The notes beneath the pieces were generated by a model that did not search any database, was not told the origin of the DNA, and worked only from the letters and a program-made list of their open reading frames with translations. A program made the position numbers and the translations under genes. Source: Pseudomonas putida (GTDB taxonomy: Bacteria; Pseudomonadota; Gammaproteobacteria; Pseudomonadales; Pseudomonadaceae). Taken from it: a DNA stretch of 64,000 nucleotides. The DNA is taken from assembly GCF_001941965.1 (NCBI RefSeq), contig NZ_MKZO01000067.1, positions 124,001 to 188,000 of the forward strand, read 5' to 3'. Positions 51,180-60,255 of the stretch are shown here, in pieces. How positions within the stretch are numbered: position 1 is the stretch's first letter; every line of letters begins with the position of its first letter.

Positions 51180-52046
51180 GTGAATGGTAACCAGGGACGC
51201 GCCTGCGTCACAGTGATCGGAACAGGTGTCATGGGCAAAGGGATAGTTCAGGTCCTGGCACAATCCGACCATGTGGACTGCATTCGCTGGATGGGTAGGG
51301 AAGCTCTCAACGTTGAGAATGCCGCGTCGTCCCTAGACAACCTATGGAGCCTGCAGGTCCGGAAAGGGCGTCTGGATTCAGCACTGGCAAGCAATTACGC
51401 GGAGAAAATCCGGGTTATTCAGCACTACGAACAGATTGCCGACTCTCATCTTGTGATCGAGGCAATTGCTGAAAACATGGCAGCCAAAAGGGCTATCTTT
51501 TCGGGCCTGGCCCAAGTGGCGACGGAGAACATGATTCTCGCATCGAACACCTCATCGTTGTCCATCACGGAACTCGCCTCGCTCTGCCCTTATCCAGAAA
51601 ACTTGGTAGGCCTGCATTTCTTCAACCCTGCACCCGTCATGAGGCTGACCGAGATCATTGCTGGGCTTGCAACCTCTCGCAAAACCATTGATTGGGCATT
51701 CGACTTCGCCAAGTCACTCGGCAAAGAACCTGTCTTGGTAAATGAAGCGCCCGGCTTCATCGTAAATCGAATGCTGATACCAATGATCAATGAGGCTATT
51801 GGCATACTTGCAGAAGGTGTCGCCACGGCGGAAGAAATCGACAAGGCAATGAAGTTCGGTGCCAACCATCCCATCGGTCCTTTGGCATTGGCAGACCTGA
51901 TCGGCAACGATGTCAATCTCTCCATCATGGAAACCCTCCATAATGAAACGGGAGACCCCAAGTATCGCGCTCATCCGCTGCTGAGAAAGATGGTTAGAGC
52001 GAATAGGCTTGGCCGCAAGACTGGCCACGGTTTCTACAAATACTGA
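51180..52046 (+). CDS. 3-hydroxybutyryl-CoA dehydrogenase
   Basis: A 288-residue enzyme from GTG at 51180 (AGGGAG nine bases before); ATGs at 51138 and 51141 give a longer N-terminus. NAD-binding VIGTGVMGKGIVQVLAQ (GxGxxG, residues 12-28), catalytic His in LHFFNPAPVMRLTEII and VNEAPGFIVNRML define the family, which interconverts acetoacetyl-CoA and 3-hydroxybutyryl-CoA. GC and codon use are well below the chromosome norm, as in the following gene 29 bases on. No fatty-acid or PHB genes surround it; the pair lies between the tailocin repressor and mutS, so it looks acquired. Confidence 0.88.
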   Translation: MNGNQGRACVTVIGTGVMGKGIVQVLAQSDHVDCIRWMGREALNVENAASSLDNLWSLQVRKGRLDSALASNYAEKIRVIQHYEQIADSHLVIEAIAENMAAKRAIFSGLAQVATENMILASNTSSLSITELASLCPYPENLVGLHFFNPAPVMRLTEIIAGLATSRKTIDWAFDFAKSLGKEPVLVNEAPGFIVNRMLIPMINEAIGILAEGVATAEEIDKAMKFGANHPIGPLALADLIGNDVNLSIMETLHNETGDPKYRAHPLLRKMVRANRLGRKTGHGFYKY

Positions 52047-52075
52047 TCTCAACCTTCCCTGTAACCAATAAACCA

Positions 52076-52858
52076 ATGAAGGCAGGCATGATTCATTCAA
52101 CAGCCTTAATCGACGAAAACGCAAAGATCGGCAAGGGCGTCAGCATCGGCCCCTACACCATCGTCCATGGCAATGTGGTAATCGGCGACGGCACCCAGAT
52201 CGGCTCACATTGCGAAATCGGTGTGCCATCTGCACTCGCCGACGGCAAGCCTCTTGTCATCGGCGAGGACGCGGTGATTCGTTCGCACAGCGTGTTTTAT
52301 GAAGGATCGACGTTTGGCAAGCAGCTGTCCACCGGCCACCGAGTTACAGTCCGAGAAAAAACTGTCGCGGGCGAAGGGTTTCAAATTGGAACACTGTCGG
52401 ATATCCAGGGGCATTGCGAAATTGGCGAGCACGTCAAGTTTCATAGCAATGTGCATATCGGCCAACACTCCACAATCGGCAACTATGTCTGGATTTTCCC
52501 TTACGTGGTACTGACGAATGACCCTCATCCACCAAGCAATGTAATGCTTGGTGCGACCATTGAGGACTATGCTGTCGTGGCAACCATGTCGGTTGTCCTG
52601 CCGGGCGTGACGGTGAAATCTGGCGCGCTGGTAGGCGCTCACAGCTCAGTTGGCAAAGATGTTGCCGCCAACACTGTGGTGGTCGGGAACCCGGCGAAGT
52701 TCATCTGTGATACCAGCAAAATCAAGCTCAAAGATAGTTCAGGCCAGAGTGCCTATCCTTGGAGAAGGCATTTCCATCGTAACTACCCGGAAGCGATGGT
52801 CGCCTCCTGGATTGCCGAGTTCGCCGAAACCGCGACCCCTGATTCGGAACCTCGCTGA
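52076..52858 (+). CDS. Left-handed beta-helix (hexapeptide-repeat) acyltransferase
   Basis: A 260-residue protein with two blocks of hexapeptide repeats (IDENAKIGKGVSIGPYTIV..., IGEHVKFHSNVHIGQHSTIG, AVVATMSVVLPGVTVKSGAL) that form an LpxA-type trimeric beta-helix, and a short helical C-terminus (YPEAMVASWIAEFAE). The length and NDPHPPSN loop are closest to nucleotide-amino-sugar N-acyltransferases of the QdtC/FdtC/WlbB kind. LpxA itself would lie with lpxD/fabZ, so this is a separate enzyme. Probably acylates a sugar using an acyl-CoA, possibly the 3-hydroxybutyryl-CoA from the preceding gene. ATG at 52088 (MIHSTALI) is an alternative start. Confidence 0.8.
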   Translation: MKAGMIHSTALIDENAKIGKGVSIGPYTIVHGNVVIGDGTQIGSHCEIGVPSALADGKPLVIGEDAVIRSHSVFYEGSTFGKQLSTGHRVTVREKTVAGEGFQIGTLSDIQGHCEIGEHVKFHSNVHIGQHSTIGNYVWIFPYVVLTNDPHPPSNVMLGATIEDYAVVATMSVVLPGVTVKSGALVGAHSSVGKDVAANTVVVGNPAKFICDTSKIKLKDSSGQSAYPWRRHFHRNYPEAMVASWIAEFAETATPDSEPR

Positions 52859-53064
52859 GACCGTCTCATCCGCCAACCAATCTCGCAACGGCCTGGAGAC
52901 ACCGAGGCCGTTGCATTCTGCGACAGTTGCCGTTACGCCCATCACCCTCTGCTTAGCCCACACAGGCTGCTTGAAGCGGTCTGGCGCCATCTCTGCACCG
53001 TTAAAAAATTCCCTGTAGTATTACGCGATTAGTACCACTGATAGACACCGTTCCTAGGCCTTGA

Positions 53065-55641
53065 ATGTCTGACCTCTCCGCACACACCCCAATGATGCAA
53101 CAGTACTGGAAGCTGAAAAACCAGCACCCAGACCAGCTGATGTTCTACCGCATGGGCGACTTCTACGAGATCTTCTACGAAGATGCGAAAAAGGCCGCGA
53201 AACTGCTGGATATCACCCTGACCGCCCGTGGTCAGTCGGCGGGCCAGTCTATTCCCATGTGCGGTATCCCCTTCCATTCGCTCGAAGGCTATCTGGCCAA
53301 GCTGGTGAAGCTGGGGGAATCGGTGGTGATCTGCGAGCAGATCGGCGACCCGGCCACCAGCAAGGGGCCGGTGGAACGCCAGGTGGTGCGGATCATTACC
53401 CCGGGTACGGTGAGTGACGAGGCGCTGCTGGACGAGCGCCGCGACAACCTGATCGCCGCCGTGCTGGGTGACGAGCGCCTGTTCGGCCTGGCCGTGCTGG
53501 ATATCACCAGCGGCAACTTCACCGTGCAGGAACTCAAGGGCTGGGATAACCTGCTGGCCGAGCTGGAACGCACCAACCCGGTCGAGCTGCTGATTCCGGA
53601 CGATTGGCCGCAGGGCCTGCCCGCCGAGAAGCGTCGTGGCTCCCGTCGTCGCGCGCCGTGGGACTTTGATCGCGATTCCGCGCGCAAGAGCCTGTGCCAG
53701 CAGTTCGCGACCCAGGACCTGAAAGGCTTCGGCTGCGACAAGCTGACCCTGGCCATCGGCGCCGCCGGCTGCCTGCTGGGCTACGCCAAGGAAACCCAGC
53801 GCACCGCCCTGCCCCACCTGCGCAGCCTCAAGCATGAGCGCCTCGACGACACGGTCATCCTCGACGGTGCCAGCCGCCGTAACCTGGAGCTGGACGTCAA
53901 CCTCGCCGGCGGCCGCGACAACACCCTGCAGTCGGTGATCGACCGCTGCCAGACCGCCATGGGCAGCCGCCTGCTGACCCGCTGGCTGAACCGCCCGCTG
54001 CGCGACCTGAAAGTACTCCAGGCACGCCAGGGCTCGATTCGCTGCCTGCTCGATAACTACCGGTTCGAGCGGCTGCAACCGCAACTCAAGGACATCGGCG
54101 ATATCGAGCGGATCCTTGCCCGTATCGGCCTGCGCAATGCACGCCCGCGTGATCTGGCCCGACTGCGCGACGCCCTCGGCGCCCTGCCCGAGCTGCAGAA
54201 CGCCATGGCCGAGCTGGAGGCGCCGCACCTCGCCCGCCTGGCCGCCATCGCCGGCACCTATCCGGAGCTGGCTGGCCTGCTGGAAAAGGCCATCATCGAC
54301 AACCCGCCTGCGGTCATCCGCGACGGCGGCGTGCTGAAGACCGGCTACGACGCCGAGCTGGACGAACTGCTGTCGATCAGCGAGAACGCCGGCCAGTTCC
54401 TGATCGACCTGGAAACCCGGGAAAAGGCCCGCACCGGACTGGCCAACCTCAAGGTCGGCTACAACCGCGTGCACGGCTACTTCATCGAACTGCCGAGCAA
54501 GCAGGCGGAACAGGCCCCGGCCGACTACATCCGCCGCCAGACGCTCAAGGGCGCCGAACGCTTCATCACTCCCGAGCTGAAAGTCTTCGAGGACAAGGCG
54601 CTGTCGGCCAAGAGCCGCGCCCTGGCCCGGGAGAAGATGCTCTACGATGCGCTGCTGGAAACCCTGATCAGCCACCTCGCGCCGCTGCAGGACACTGCCG
54701 CCGCATTGTCCGAGCTGGACGTGCTGAGCAACATGGCCGAGCGCGCCCTGACCCTGGACCTGAACTGCCCGACCTTCGTCGACGAGCCGTGCATGCACAT
54801 CGAGCAGGGCCGCCACCCGGTGGTCGAGCAGGTCCTGACCACGCCGTTCGTGGCCAACGACCTGGATCTGCATGACAGCACCCGAATGCTGATCATCACC
54901 GGTCCGAACATGGGCGGTAAGTCCACCTACATGCGCCAGACCGCACTGATCGTGCTGCTGGCCCATATCGGCAGCTACGTGCCAGCGGCCAGTTGCCAAC
55001 TGTCGCTGGTGGATCGCATCTTCACCCGTATCGGTTCCAGCGATGACCTGGCCGGTGGCCGCTCCACCTTCATGGTGGAAATGAGCGAAACCGCCAACAT
55101 CCTGCACAACGCCACCGACCGCAGCCTGGTGCTGATGGACGAAGTGGGCCGTGGGACCAGCACCTTCGACGGTCTGTCCCTCGCCTGGGCCGCCGCCGAG
55201 CGTCTGGCCCAGCTGCGCGCCTACACCCTGTTCGCCACGCACTACTTCGAACTGACCGTGCTGCCGGAGAGCGAACCGCTGGTGGCCAACGTGCACCTGA
55301 ATGCCACCGAGCACAACGAGCGCATCGTCTTCCTCCACCACGTCCTGCCGGGGCCGGCCAGCCAGAGCTATGGCCTGGCCGTGGCACAACTGGCGGGCGT
55401 ACCGACGCCGGTGATCCAGCGTGCCCGGGAGCATCTGGGCCGTCTGGAGACGTCCAGCCTGCCGCACGAGGCGCCCAAAACTGCGACGCGTGGTCGCAGT
55501 GAGCCAGCAGTACCTCATCAGAGCGACCTGTTCGCCAGCCTGCCGCATCCGGCCATCGACAAGATCGGCAAGCTCGATCTGGACAACATGACCCCGCGCC
55601 AAGCTATCGAAATGCTCTATGAACTGAAGACTCTGTTATAA
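53065..55641 (+). CDS. mutS: MutS, DNA mismatch recognition protein
   Basis: An 858-residue MutS. N-terminal mismatch-binding domain with YRMGDFYEIFYEDA (the Phe-x-Glu wedge), connector, lever and clamp, and the C-terminal ATPase with Walker A TGPNMGGKSTYMRQ (from residue 612) and Walker B LVLMDEVGRGTSTFDG. It starts strand-directed mismatch repair with MutL. It marks one border of the mutS-cinA tailocin site. Confidence 0.98.
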   Translation: MSDLSAHTPMMQQYWKLKNQHPDQLMFYRMGDFYEIFYEDAKKAAKLLDITLTARGQSAGQSIPMCGIPFHSLEGYLAKLVKLGESVVICEQIGDPATSKGPVERQVVRIITPGTVSDEALLDERRDNLIAAVLGDERLFGLAVLDITSGNFTVQELKGWDNLLAELERTNPVELLIPDDWPQGLPAEKRRGSRRRAPWDFDRDSARKSLCQQFATQDLKGFGCDKLTLAIGAAGCLLGYAKETQRTALPHLRSLKHERLDDTVILDGASRRNLELDVNLAGGRDNTLQSVIDRCQTAMGSRLLTRWLNRPLRDLKVLQARQGSIRCLLDNYRFERLQPQLKDIGDIERILARIGLRNARPRDLARLRDALGALPELQNAMAELEAPHLARLAAIAGTYPELAGLLEKAIIDNPPAVIRDGGVLKTGYDAELDELLSISENAGQFLIDLETREKARTGLANLKVGYNRVHGYFIELPSKQAEQAPADYIRRQTLKGAERFITPELKVFEDKALSAKSRALAREKMLYDALLETLISHLAPLQDTAAALSELDVLSNMAERALTLDLNCPTFVDEPCMHIEQGRHPVVEQVLTTPFVANDLDLHDSTRMLIITGPNMGGKSTYMRQTALIVLLAHIGSYVPAASCQLSLVDRIFTRIGSSDDLAGGRSTFMVEMSETANILHNATDRSLVLMDEVGRGTSTFDGLSLAWAAAERLAQLRAYTLFATHYFELTVLPESEPLVANVHLNATEHNERIVFLHHVLPGPASQSYGLAVAQLAGVPTPVIQRAREHLGRLETSSLPHEAPKTATRGRSEPAVPHQSDLFASLPHPAIDKIGKLDLDNMTPRQAIEMLYELKTLL

Positions 55642-55781
55642 CGCGGCGCTTCACAAGCTGTTAGAATCCCGCGCGGTTTGGCGGAGCGTCGAGTTATTAG
55701 CCTGGCTCGCCGCGAACCTACCGAACCGAGCGGCCCTGACTGGAAGGGCACCGCTGCCGTCGCCTGAGGAGAGAATTAGAA

Positions 55782-56105
55782 ATGACCTTCGTCGTCACCG
55801 ACAACTGCATCAAGTGCAAGTACACCGACTGCGTAGAAGTCTGTCCGGTGGACTGCTTCTACGAAGGCCCGAACTTCCTGGTCATTCACCCGGATGAGTG
55901 CATCGACTGTGCGCTGTGCGAGCCTGAATGCCCTGCCCAAGCCATCTTCTCGGAAGATGAAGTCCCTGATGACATGCAGGAATTCATCGAGCTGAACGCC
56001 GAGCTGGCAGAGATCTGGCCGAACATCACCGAAAAGAAAGACGCGCTGGCCGATGCCGAAGAGTTCGACGGCGTCAAAGGCAAGATCAAGGATCTGGAGC
56101 GCTGA
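55782..56105 (+). CDS. fdxA: FdxA, 7Fe ferredoxin
   Basis: A 107-residue ferredoxin with CIKCKYTDCVEVCPVDC at residues 9-25 and CIDCALCEPECP at about 40-51, giving one 3Fe-4S and one 4Fe-4S cluster (Azotobacter FdI type). The C-terminal ~45 residues are acidic. It carries electrons, possibly with Fpr. The GAGGAGAG site lies ten bases upstream. Confidence 0.97.
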   Translation: MTFVVTDNCIKCKYTDCVEVCPVDCFYEGPNFLVIHPDECIDCALCEPECPAQAIFSEDEVPDDMQEFIELNAELAEIWPNITEKKDALADAEEFDGVKGKIKDLER

Positions 56106-56130
56106 GTCCCGGACTCGCTCCCGACCAACG

Positions 56131-56155
56131 AAAAAGGCCCTCGCGGGCCTTTTTT
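56131..56155 (+). terminator. Intrinsic terminator after fdxA
   Basis: AAAAAGGCCC, TCGC loop, GGGCCTTTTTT, 26 bases after the fdxA stop. Confidence 0.9.
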
Positions 56156-56170
56156 CATTTTCTGCGGGCA

Positions 56171-56299
56171 AAAAAAAGGGGCGGTTTGACCCGCCCACAT
56201 TTTTTCCGTAGTCCCTGTATTCCCTGTCATCATCCTGATGAATCGCATCCTGCGATGTCCTTGGTCGTCATCCTGACAACCTGTGTCAGTCCGTAGACA
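56171..56299 (-). ncRNA. rsmZ: RsmZ, Gac-controlled small RNA that sequesters RsmA/CsrA
   Basis: About 129 bases between fdxA and rpoS, the conserved rsmZ position. The transcript begins TGTCTACGGACTGACACAGG and holds eight GGA motifs (for example CAAGGAC, GCAGGATGC, TCAGGATGA, ACAGGGA), several in hairpin loops, the binding sites for RsmA/RsmE. The 3' end is a GGGCGG-CCGCCC terminator with seven Ts (56171-56195). A GacA upstream activating sequence lies about 183 bases upstream of the start. RsmZ titrates RsmA/RsmE and thereby relieves translation of secondary-metabolite and exoproduct genes at high density. Confidence 0.93.
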
Positions 56300-56473
56300 C
56301 AGGACAAATATTAACCCGTACAACGCTGGTCGCAACTGGCAATGGCTCTCAAAAAAAGACATAGGGGTCATTGAAGCAAAAAATAAATTCTTTTAATTTC
56401 AATAAGTTATTGAATTTACCACACGCAAATCGACCTAAATTTACCTCCTTTTGCTGCAATCACTTACACGTCG

Positions 56474-56491
56474 CGTAAGCGATTACTTACA
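56474..56491 (-). promoter_or_regulatory. GacA upstream activating sequence of rsmZ
   Basis: On the minus strand TGTAAG, six bases, CTTACG; consensus is TGTAAG-N6-CTTACA, so one mismatch. Its distance (centre about -183) is the usual one for rsmZ. Confidence 0.88.
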
Positions 56492-56499
56492 TCAAAAGG

Positions 56500-56616
56500 C
56501 TCGGTCCTGACGGAACCGTCTTATGTCCTAGGACTGCCAACGCGATCAGGCAAGGGCTACGCTCCTACGCTCCCCAGGTGAAAGCAGGTTCATAGGGGAC
56601 CCTGCCGACACAAATG
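56500..56616. other. Remaining fdxA-rpoS intergenic sequence
   Basis: Between the GacA site and the rpoS terminator I see no gene or repeat. The AT-rich stretch around 56380-56440 lies between the GacA site and the rsmZ promoter. Confidence 0.5.
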
Positions 56617-56646
56617 AAAACGCCCCGAACCAGTCGGGGCGTTTTC
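56617..56646 (-). terminator. Intrinsic terminator after rpoS
   Basis: GAAAACGCCCCGA, five-base loop, TCGGGGCGTTTTC, 22 bases beyond the rpoS stop. Confidence 0.88.
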
Positions 56647-56668
56647 GATGCAAGGCCGATCGTTATTC

Positions 56669-57676
56669 TTATTGGAACAGCGACTCACTCGAGAGGCCGT
56701 TCTTCTCCAGGATCTCGCGCAGGCGCTTGAGCCCCTCGACCTGGATCTGACGCACCCGCTCACGGGTCAGGCCAATTTCCAGCCCGACGTCTTCCAGCGT
56801 GCTGCTTTCATGACCCCGCAGGCCAAAGCGGCGAATCACCACCTCACGCTGCTTGTCGGTCAGCTCGCTCAGCCACTGGTCAATGCTCTGCGACAGGTCA
56901 TCATCCTGCAGCAACTCGCAGGGATCGGTCGGCCGGTCGTCAGTCAGGGTATCGAGCAGGGTCTTGTCCGAGTCTGGCCCGAGGGAGACGTCTACCGACG
57001 ATACCCGCTCGTTCAGCCCAAGCATGCGCTTGACCTCGGCGACCGGCTTCTCCAGCAGGTTGGCGATTTCTTCAGGGGAAGGTTCGTGATCGAGCTTCTG
57101 GGTCAGTTCGCGGGCAGCGCGCAAATAGACGTTGAGCTCCTTGACCACATGAATCGGCAGGCGAATCGTGCGGGTCTGGTTCATGATCGCCCGTTCGATG
57201 GTCTGCCGGATCCACCAGGTCGCATAGGTGGAGAAACGGAAACCACGTTCCGGGTCGAACTTCTCGACCGCACGGATCAAGCCCAGGTTGCCTTCCTCGA
57301 TCAGGTCGAGCAGGGAAAGCCCCCGATTCACATAGCGGCGGGCGATTTTCACCACCAGGCGCAGGTTGCTCTCGATCATCCGCTTGCGGCCGGCAGGGTC
57401 GCCACGTTGCGACAGGCGCGCAAAATGGACTTCCTCTTCAGGCGTCAGCAGCGGGGAGAAACCGATTTCATTGAGATACAGCTGAGTCGCATCAAGTGCC
57501 CGGGTGTAATCGATGTACTTGTGCTGTTTTAGCGAAGAGCCCTGTTTGGCCCTGGTCCGAACCGAAGGTACAGCAGGTTCGTCTGACACCACATCCGTTT
57601 CCAAAACGATGCCGGTCTCCATGAGAAGAACCTCATCGTCGATGTCAAACTCCGGCGCTTCTTTGCTGAGAGCCAT
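56669..57676 (-). CDS. rpoS: RpoS, stationary-phase sigma factor
   Basis: A 335-residue sigma-38. Region 1.2-2 contains YTRALDATQLYLNEIG and the core-binding and -10 region SNLRLVVKIARRYVNRGLSLLDLIEEGNLGLIRAVEKFD plus FSTYATWWIRQTIERA (given here in parts); region 4 ends in the HTH LTRERVRQIQVEGLKRLREI. Sequence before region 1.2 is acidic. It lies 105 bases after nlpD, whose coding region often holds the main rpoS promoter. Identification is firm. Confidence 0.97.
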   Translation of the reverse strand: MALSKEAPEFDIDDEVLLMETGIVLETDVVSDEPAVPSVRTRAKQGSSLKQHKYIDYTRALDATQLYLNEIGFSPLLTPEEEVHFARLSQRGDPAGRKRMIESNLRLVVKIARRYVNRGLSLLDLIEEGNLGLIRAVEKFDPERGFRFSTYATWWIRQTIERAIMNQTRTIRLPIHVVKELNVYLRAARELTQKLDHEPSPEEIANLLEKPVAEVKRMLGLNERVSSVDVSLGPDSDKTLLDTLTDDRPTDPCELLQDDDLSQSIDQWLSELTDKQREVVIRRFGLRGHESSTLEDVGLEIGLTRERVRQIQVEGLKRLREILEKNGLSSESLFQ

Positions 57677-57781
57677 TGTTATAGTCCTTTGCTGAGTTCG
57701 AACTCAGACTCGAGCGCACCTTGTCCATGGCGTCGCCAGAGCCTGTCCCCATTACGCTAAGGAACAGGCCGGAACCAACAA

Positions 57782-58642
57782 TCAACGGTTTGGCAGGAAC
57801 TGCAATGGGTCTACCGGTTTACCCAGACGGCGTATTTCAAAGTGAAGCTTCACGCGATCGGTGCCCGTGGACCCCATTTCGGCAATTGTCTGCCCAACCT
57901 TGACTTGCTGTCCCTCCCGAACCAAAAGCCTGCGGTTATGACCGTAGGCACTCACGTAGGTTTCGTTGTGCTTGATGATTACGAGCTCACCGTAGCCCCT
58001 TAAACCACTACCGGCGTACACCACCGAACCATCAGCGGCAGCAAAAACAGGCTGTCCCAAATCCCCGGCGATATCAATGCCTTTATTCAAACTACCGTTT
58101 GAAGCGAATTTTCCAATCAGCACGCCGTTCGCCGGCCAGGCCCAGCCGCCGCTGGAGCGCTCTGCTGCGGGAACCTGGGTGGGCGCCGTGGACGGTGTGA
58201 CCACCGGTGCGGAGCTTGCAGTGCCAGTATTTTTCGCCGGTGGCGGTGTTCCCGCCGGACGCCGGGTCACCGTGGTCTTGCTCGACGGGGAAGTCGAGGT
58301 CACAACGCGGGAAGACCCGGAAGAAGGCTCATCGAAGCGGATCGCCTGGCCCGGGCGAATGGTATAGGGCGGATCGATATTGTTGCGTGCAGCCAGGGAC
58401 TTGTAATCCCAGCCATAGCGGAAGGCGATGGAAAACAGCGTATCCCCGGGGCGCACCACATATTGACCGGAAGTGACCGCAGGGCGCTTGGGTGCGGCAT
58501 TGTTGCGATCGACCACCCGCGCACCGCTGGAAGAGGAAGAAGTGCTGGAGCAACCCGTCACCAACATGCCAAAGGCAAGTGCAACCACCAGAAGCCTGAT
58601 GCTTGATAGACCCATACGCTGCCGAATGACTGTTTGACTCAC
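57782..58642 (-). CDS. nlpD: NlpD, LysM / M23-domain lipoprotein
   Basis: A 286-residue lipoprotein with a signal peptide ending LVTGC, a LysM domain (YVVRPGDTLFSIAFRYGWDY...), a Pro/Thr/Ser-rich linker and a C-terminal M23 peptidase-like domain (NKGIDIAGDLGQPVFAAADGSVVYAG). The catalytic His-x-His of true M23 enzymes is incomplete, as in E. coli NlpD, which activates the amidase AmiC during division. The start is GTG at 58642 with GGGAG before it. Confidence 0.92.
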   Translation of the reverse strand: MSQTVIRQRMGLSSIRLLVVALAFGMLVTGCSSTSSSSSGARVVDRNNAAPKRPAVTSGQYVVRPGDTLFSIAFRYGWDYKSLAARNNIDPPYTIRPGQAIRFDEPSSGSSRVVTSTSPSSKTTVTRRPAGTPPPAKNTGTASSAPVVTPSTAPTQVPAAERSSGGWAWPANGVLIGKFASNGSLNKGIDIAGDLGQPVFAAADGSVVYAGSGLRGYGELVIIKHNETYVSAYGHNRRLLVREGQQVKVGQTIAEMGSTGTDRVKLHFEIRRLGKPVDPLQFLPNR

Positions 58643-58828
58643 CCGCCGCTCCCTTAAATGGTGACCGAGTTTGAAAACGCAATAATGTTGCAATTATAAC
58701 CATGCGCCAGACACTTGCGCGCGCAGTACAAACGCAAAACGTGAACAGTTGCCGCCCAATACAGGGGCACCCGGCTGATAGACCCGATGCCACGCGGAGA
58801 ATTCGCCCACTTCAAAAATAAACAGGCG

Positions 58829-59506
58829 TCAGGACAAGGTGCCGTTGAGCAGGGGTACAAAACGCACCGTGCCCAGCACACGCCGGGAGAAACCATGCTC
58901 CTCGCGGACGATCAATAGCAGTTGCTGGACCTCGCCGACATTGCCCACGGGAATCACCATGCGCCCGCCCGGCGCCAGTTGGTCGAGCAACGCCTGGGGC
59001 ACTTCCTGGGCCACGGCGGTGACGATGATGCCGTTGTAAGGGGCCAGTGCCGGCCAGCCTTCGCTGCCGTCGCCCCAGCGGAACACCACGTTGCGCAGGT
59101 TCAGTTCGGTCAGGCGTTCCTTGGCCCGATCCTGCAGGACCTTGATCCGCTCGACGGAGAACACCCGCTCCACCAGTTGCGCCAGCACGGCGGTCTGGTA
59201 GCCGGAACCGGTACCGATCTCCATGACCTTGTCCAGCGGCCCCGCTTCCAGCAGCACCTCGCTCATGTGCGCAACCATGAACGGCTGCGAGATGGTCTGG
59301 TTGTGCCCGATCGGCAGCGCGGTATCTTCGTAGGCGCGGTGCGCCAGCGCTTCATCGACGAACAAATGCCGCGGCGTGCGACGCAGTACATCCAGTACTC
59401 GCGGGTTCGACACCCCCTCCTCGCACAGGCGCTGGATCAGCCGCTCGCGGGTGCGTTGGGACGTCATGCCGATACCGCGGCGCATCATATCGTCCTGATC
59501 GCGCAT
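58829..59506 (-). CDS. pcm: Protein-L-isoaspartate O-methyltransferase
   Basis: A 225-residue PCMT that uses SAM to repair isoaspartyl residues in aged proteins. SAM motif VMEIGTGSGYQTAVLAQL (about residues 92-109) and the preceding LPIGHNQTISQPFMVAHM are diagnostic. It overlaps the surE stop by one base (TGATG); in-frame ATGs at 59485 and 59467 would give shorter forms, the last being the common 211-residue version. Confidence 0.95.
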   Translation of the reverse strand: MRDQDDMMRRGIGMTSQRTRERLIQRLCEEGVSNPRVLDVLRRTPRHLFVDEALAHRAYEDTALPIGHNQTISQPFMVAHMSEVLLEAGPLDKVMEIGTGSGYQTAVLAQLVERVFSVERIKVLQDRAKERLTELNLRNVVFRWGDGSEGWPALAPYNGIIVTAVAQEVPQALLDQLAPGGRMVIPVGNVGEVQQLLLIVREEHGFSRRVLGTVRFVPLLNGTLS

Positions 59507-60255
59507 CAGAGCACACCCTCCAGCCAGCCCTGCAGGCGTTCGAAGGCATCGTTGAAGGTGCGGTCCAGCTGCAGCGGCGTGATCGACACATAGCCCTGCA
59601 TGACCGCATGGAAATCGGTGCCCGGCCCGCCATCCTCGACATCGCCGGCCACCGCGATCCAGTAGCCTTCCTTGCCCCGCGGATTGACATCCTTGATCGG
59701 CGCGGCGGCGCGGGCGCGATGGCCCAGGCAGGTCAGCTGGATACCGCGAATATGATCCAGCGGCAGGTTGGGAATATTGACGTTGAGCACGGTGCGCGGT
59801 GGCAGTTCCAGCCGCGTATGCGCCTCGACCAGCTTGCGCGCCACATAGGCCGCCGTCGGCAAGTTGTCGGGCAGGCGCGACAGGAGCGAGAAAGCGAAGG
59901 AGGTGTTGCCGAGGAAACGCCCTTCCAGCGCCGCGGCCACGGTTCCCGAATAGAGCACGTCGTCGCCGAGGTTTGCGCCGAGGTTGATTCCCGACACCAC
60001 CATGTCCGGGGTCCGCTCCAGCAGGCCGTTGAGACCGAGGTGAACACAGTCGGTCGGCGTGCCGTTGATGCTGATGTAGCCGTTGGGCAAGGTGTACGGA
60101 TGCAGGGGACGGTCGAGGGTCAGCGAACTGCTGGCACCGCTCTTGTCCTGGTCCGGGGCGATCACCACGCAGTCGGCATAATCCGCCAGCGCACCATGGA
60201 GCGCAGCGATACCGGGCGCGAGAACGCCATCGTCATTGGAAATCAGAATACGCAT
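59506..60255 (-). CDS. surE: SurE, 5'/3'-nucleotidase
   Basis: A 249-residue SurE with the N-terminal metal site MRILISNDDGVLAPG (Asp8-Asp9), the conserved VVSGINLGANLGDDVLYSGTVAAA and the C-terminal swap region. It dephosphorylates nucleoside monophosphates and exopolyphosphate in stationary phase. It overlaps truD by 13 bases and pcm by one base. Confidence 0.96.
   Translation of the reverse strand: MRILISNDDGVLAPGIAALHGALADYADCVVIAPDQDKSGASSSLTLDRPLHPYTLPNGYISINGTPTDCVHLGLNGLLERTPDMVVSGINLGANLGDDVLYSGTVAAALEGRFLGNTSFAFSLLSRLPDNLPTAAYVARKLVEAHTRLELPPRTVLNVNIPNLPLDHIRGIQLTCLGHRARAAAPIKDVNPRGKEGYWIAVAGDVEDGGPGTDFHAVMQGYVSITPLQLDRTFNDAFERLQGWLEGVL

Noticed and set aside
36600..53064. Integrase, attachment sites or phage head genes that would make this a prophage
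   Set aside because: No tyrosine or serine recombinase, terminase, portal, capsid or replication gene is visible, and I found no long direct repeat flanking the element.
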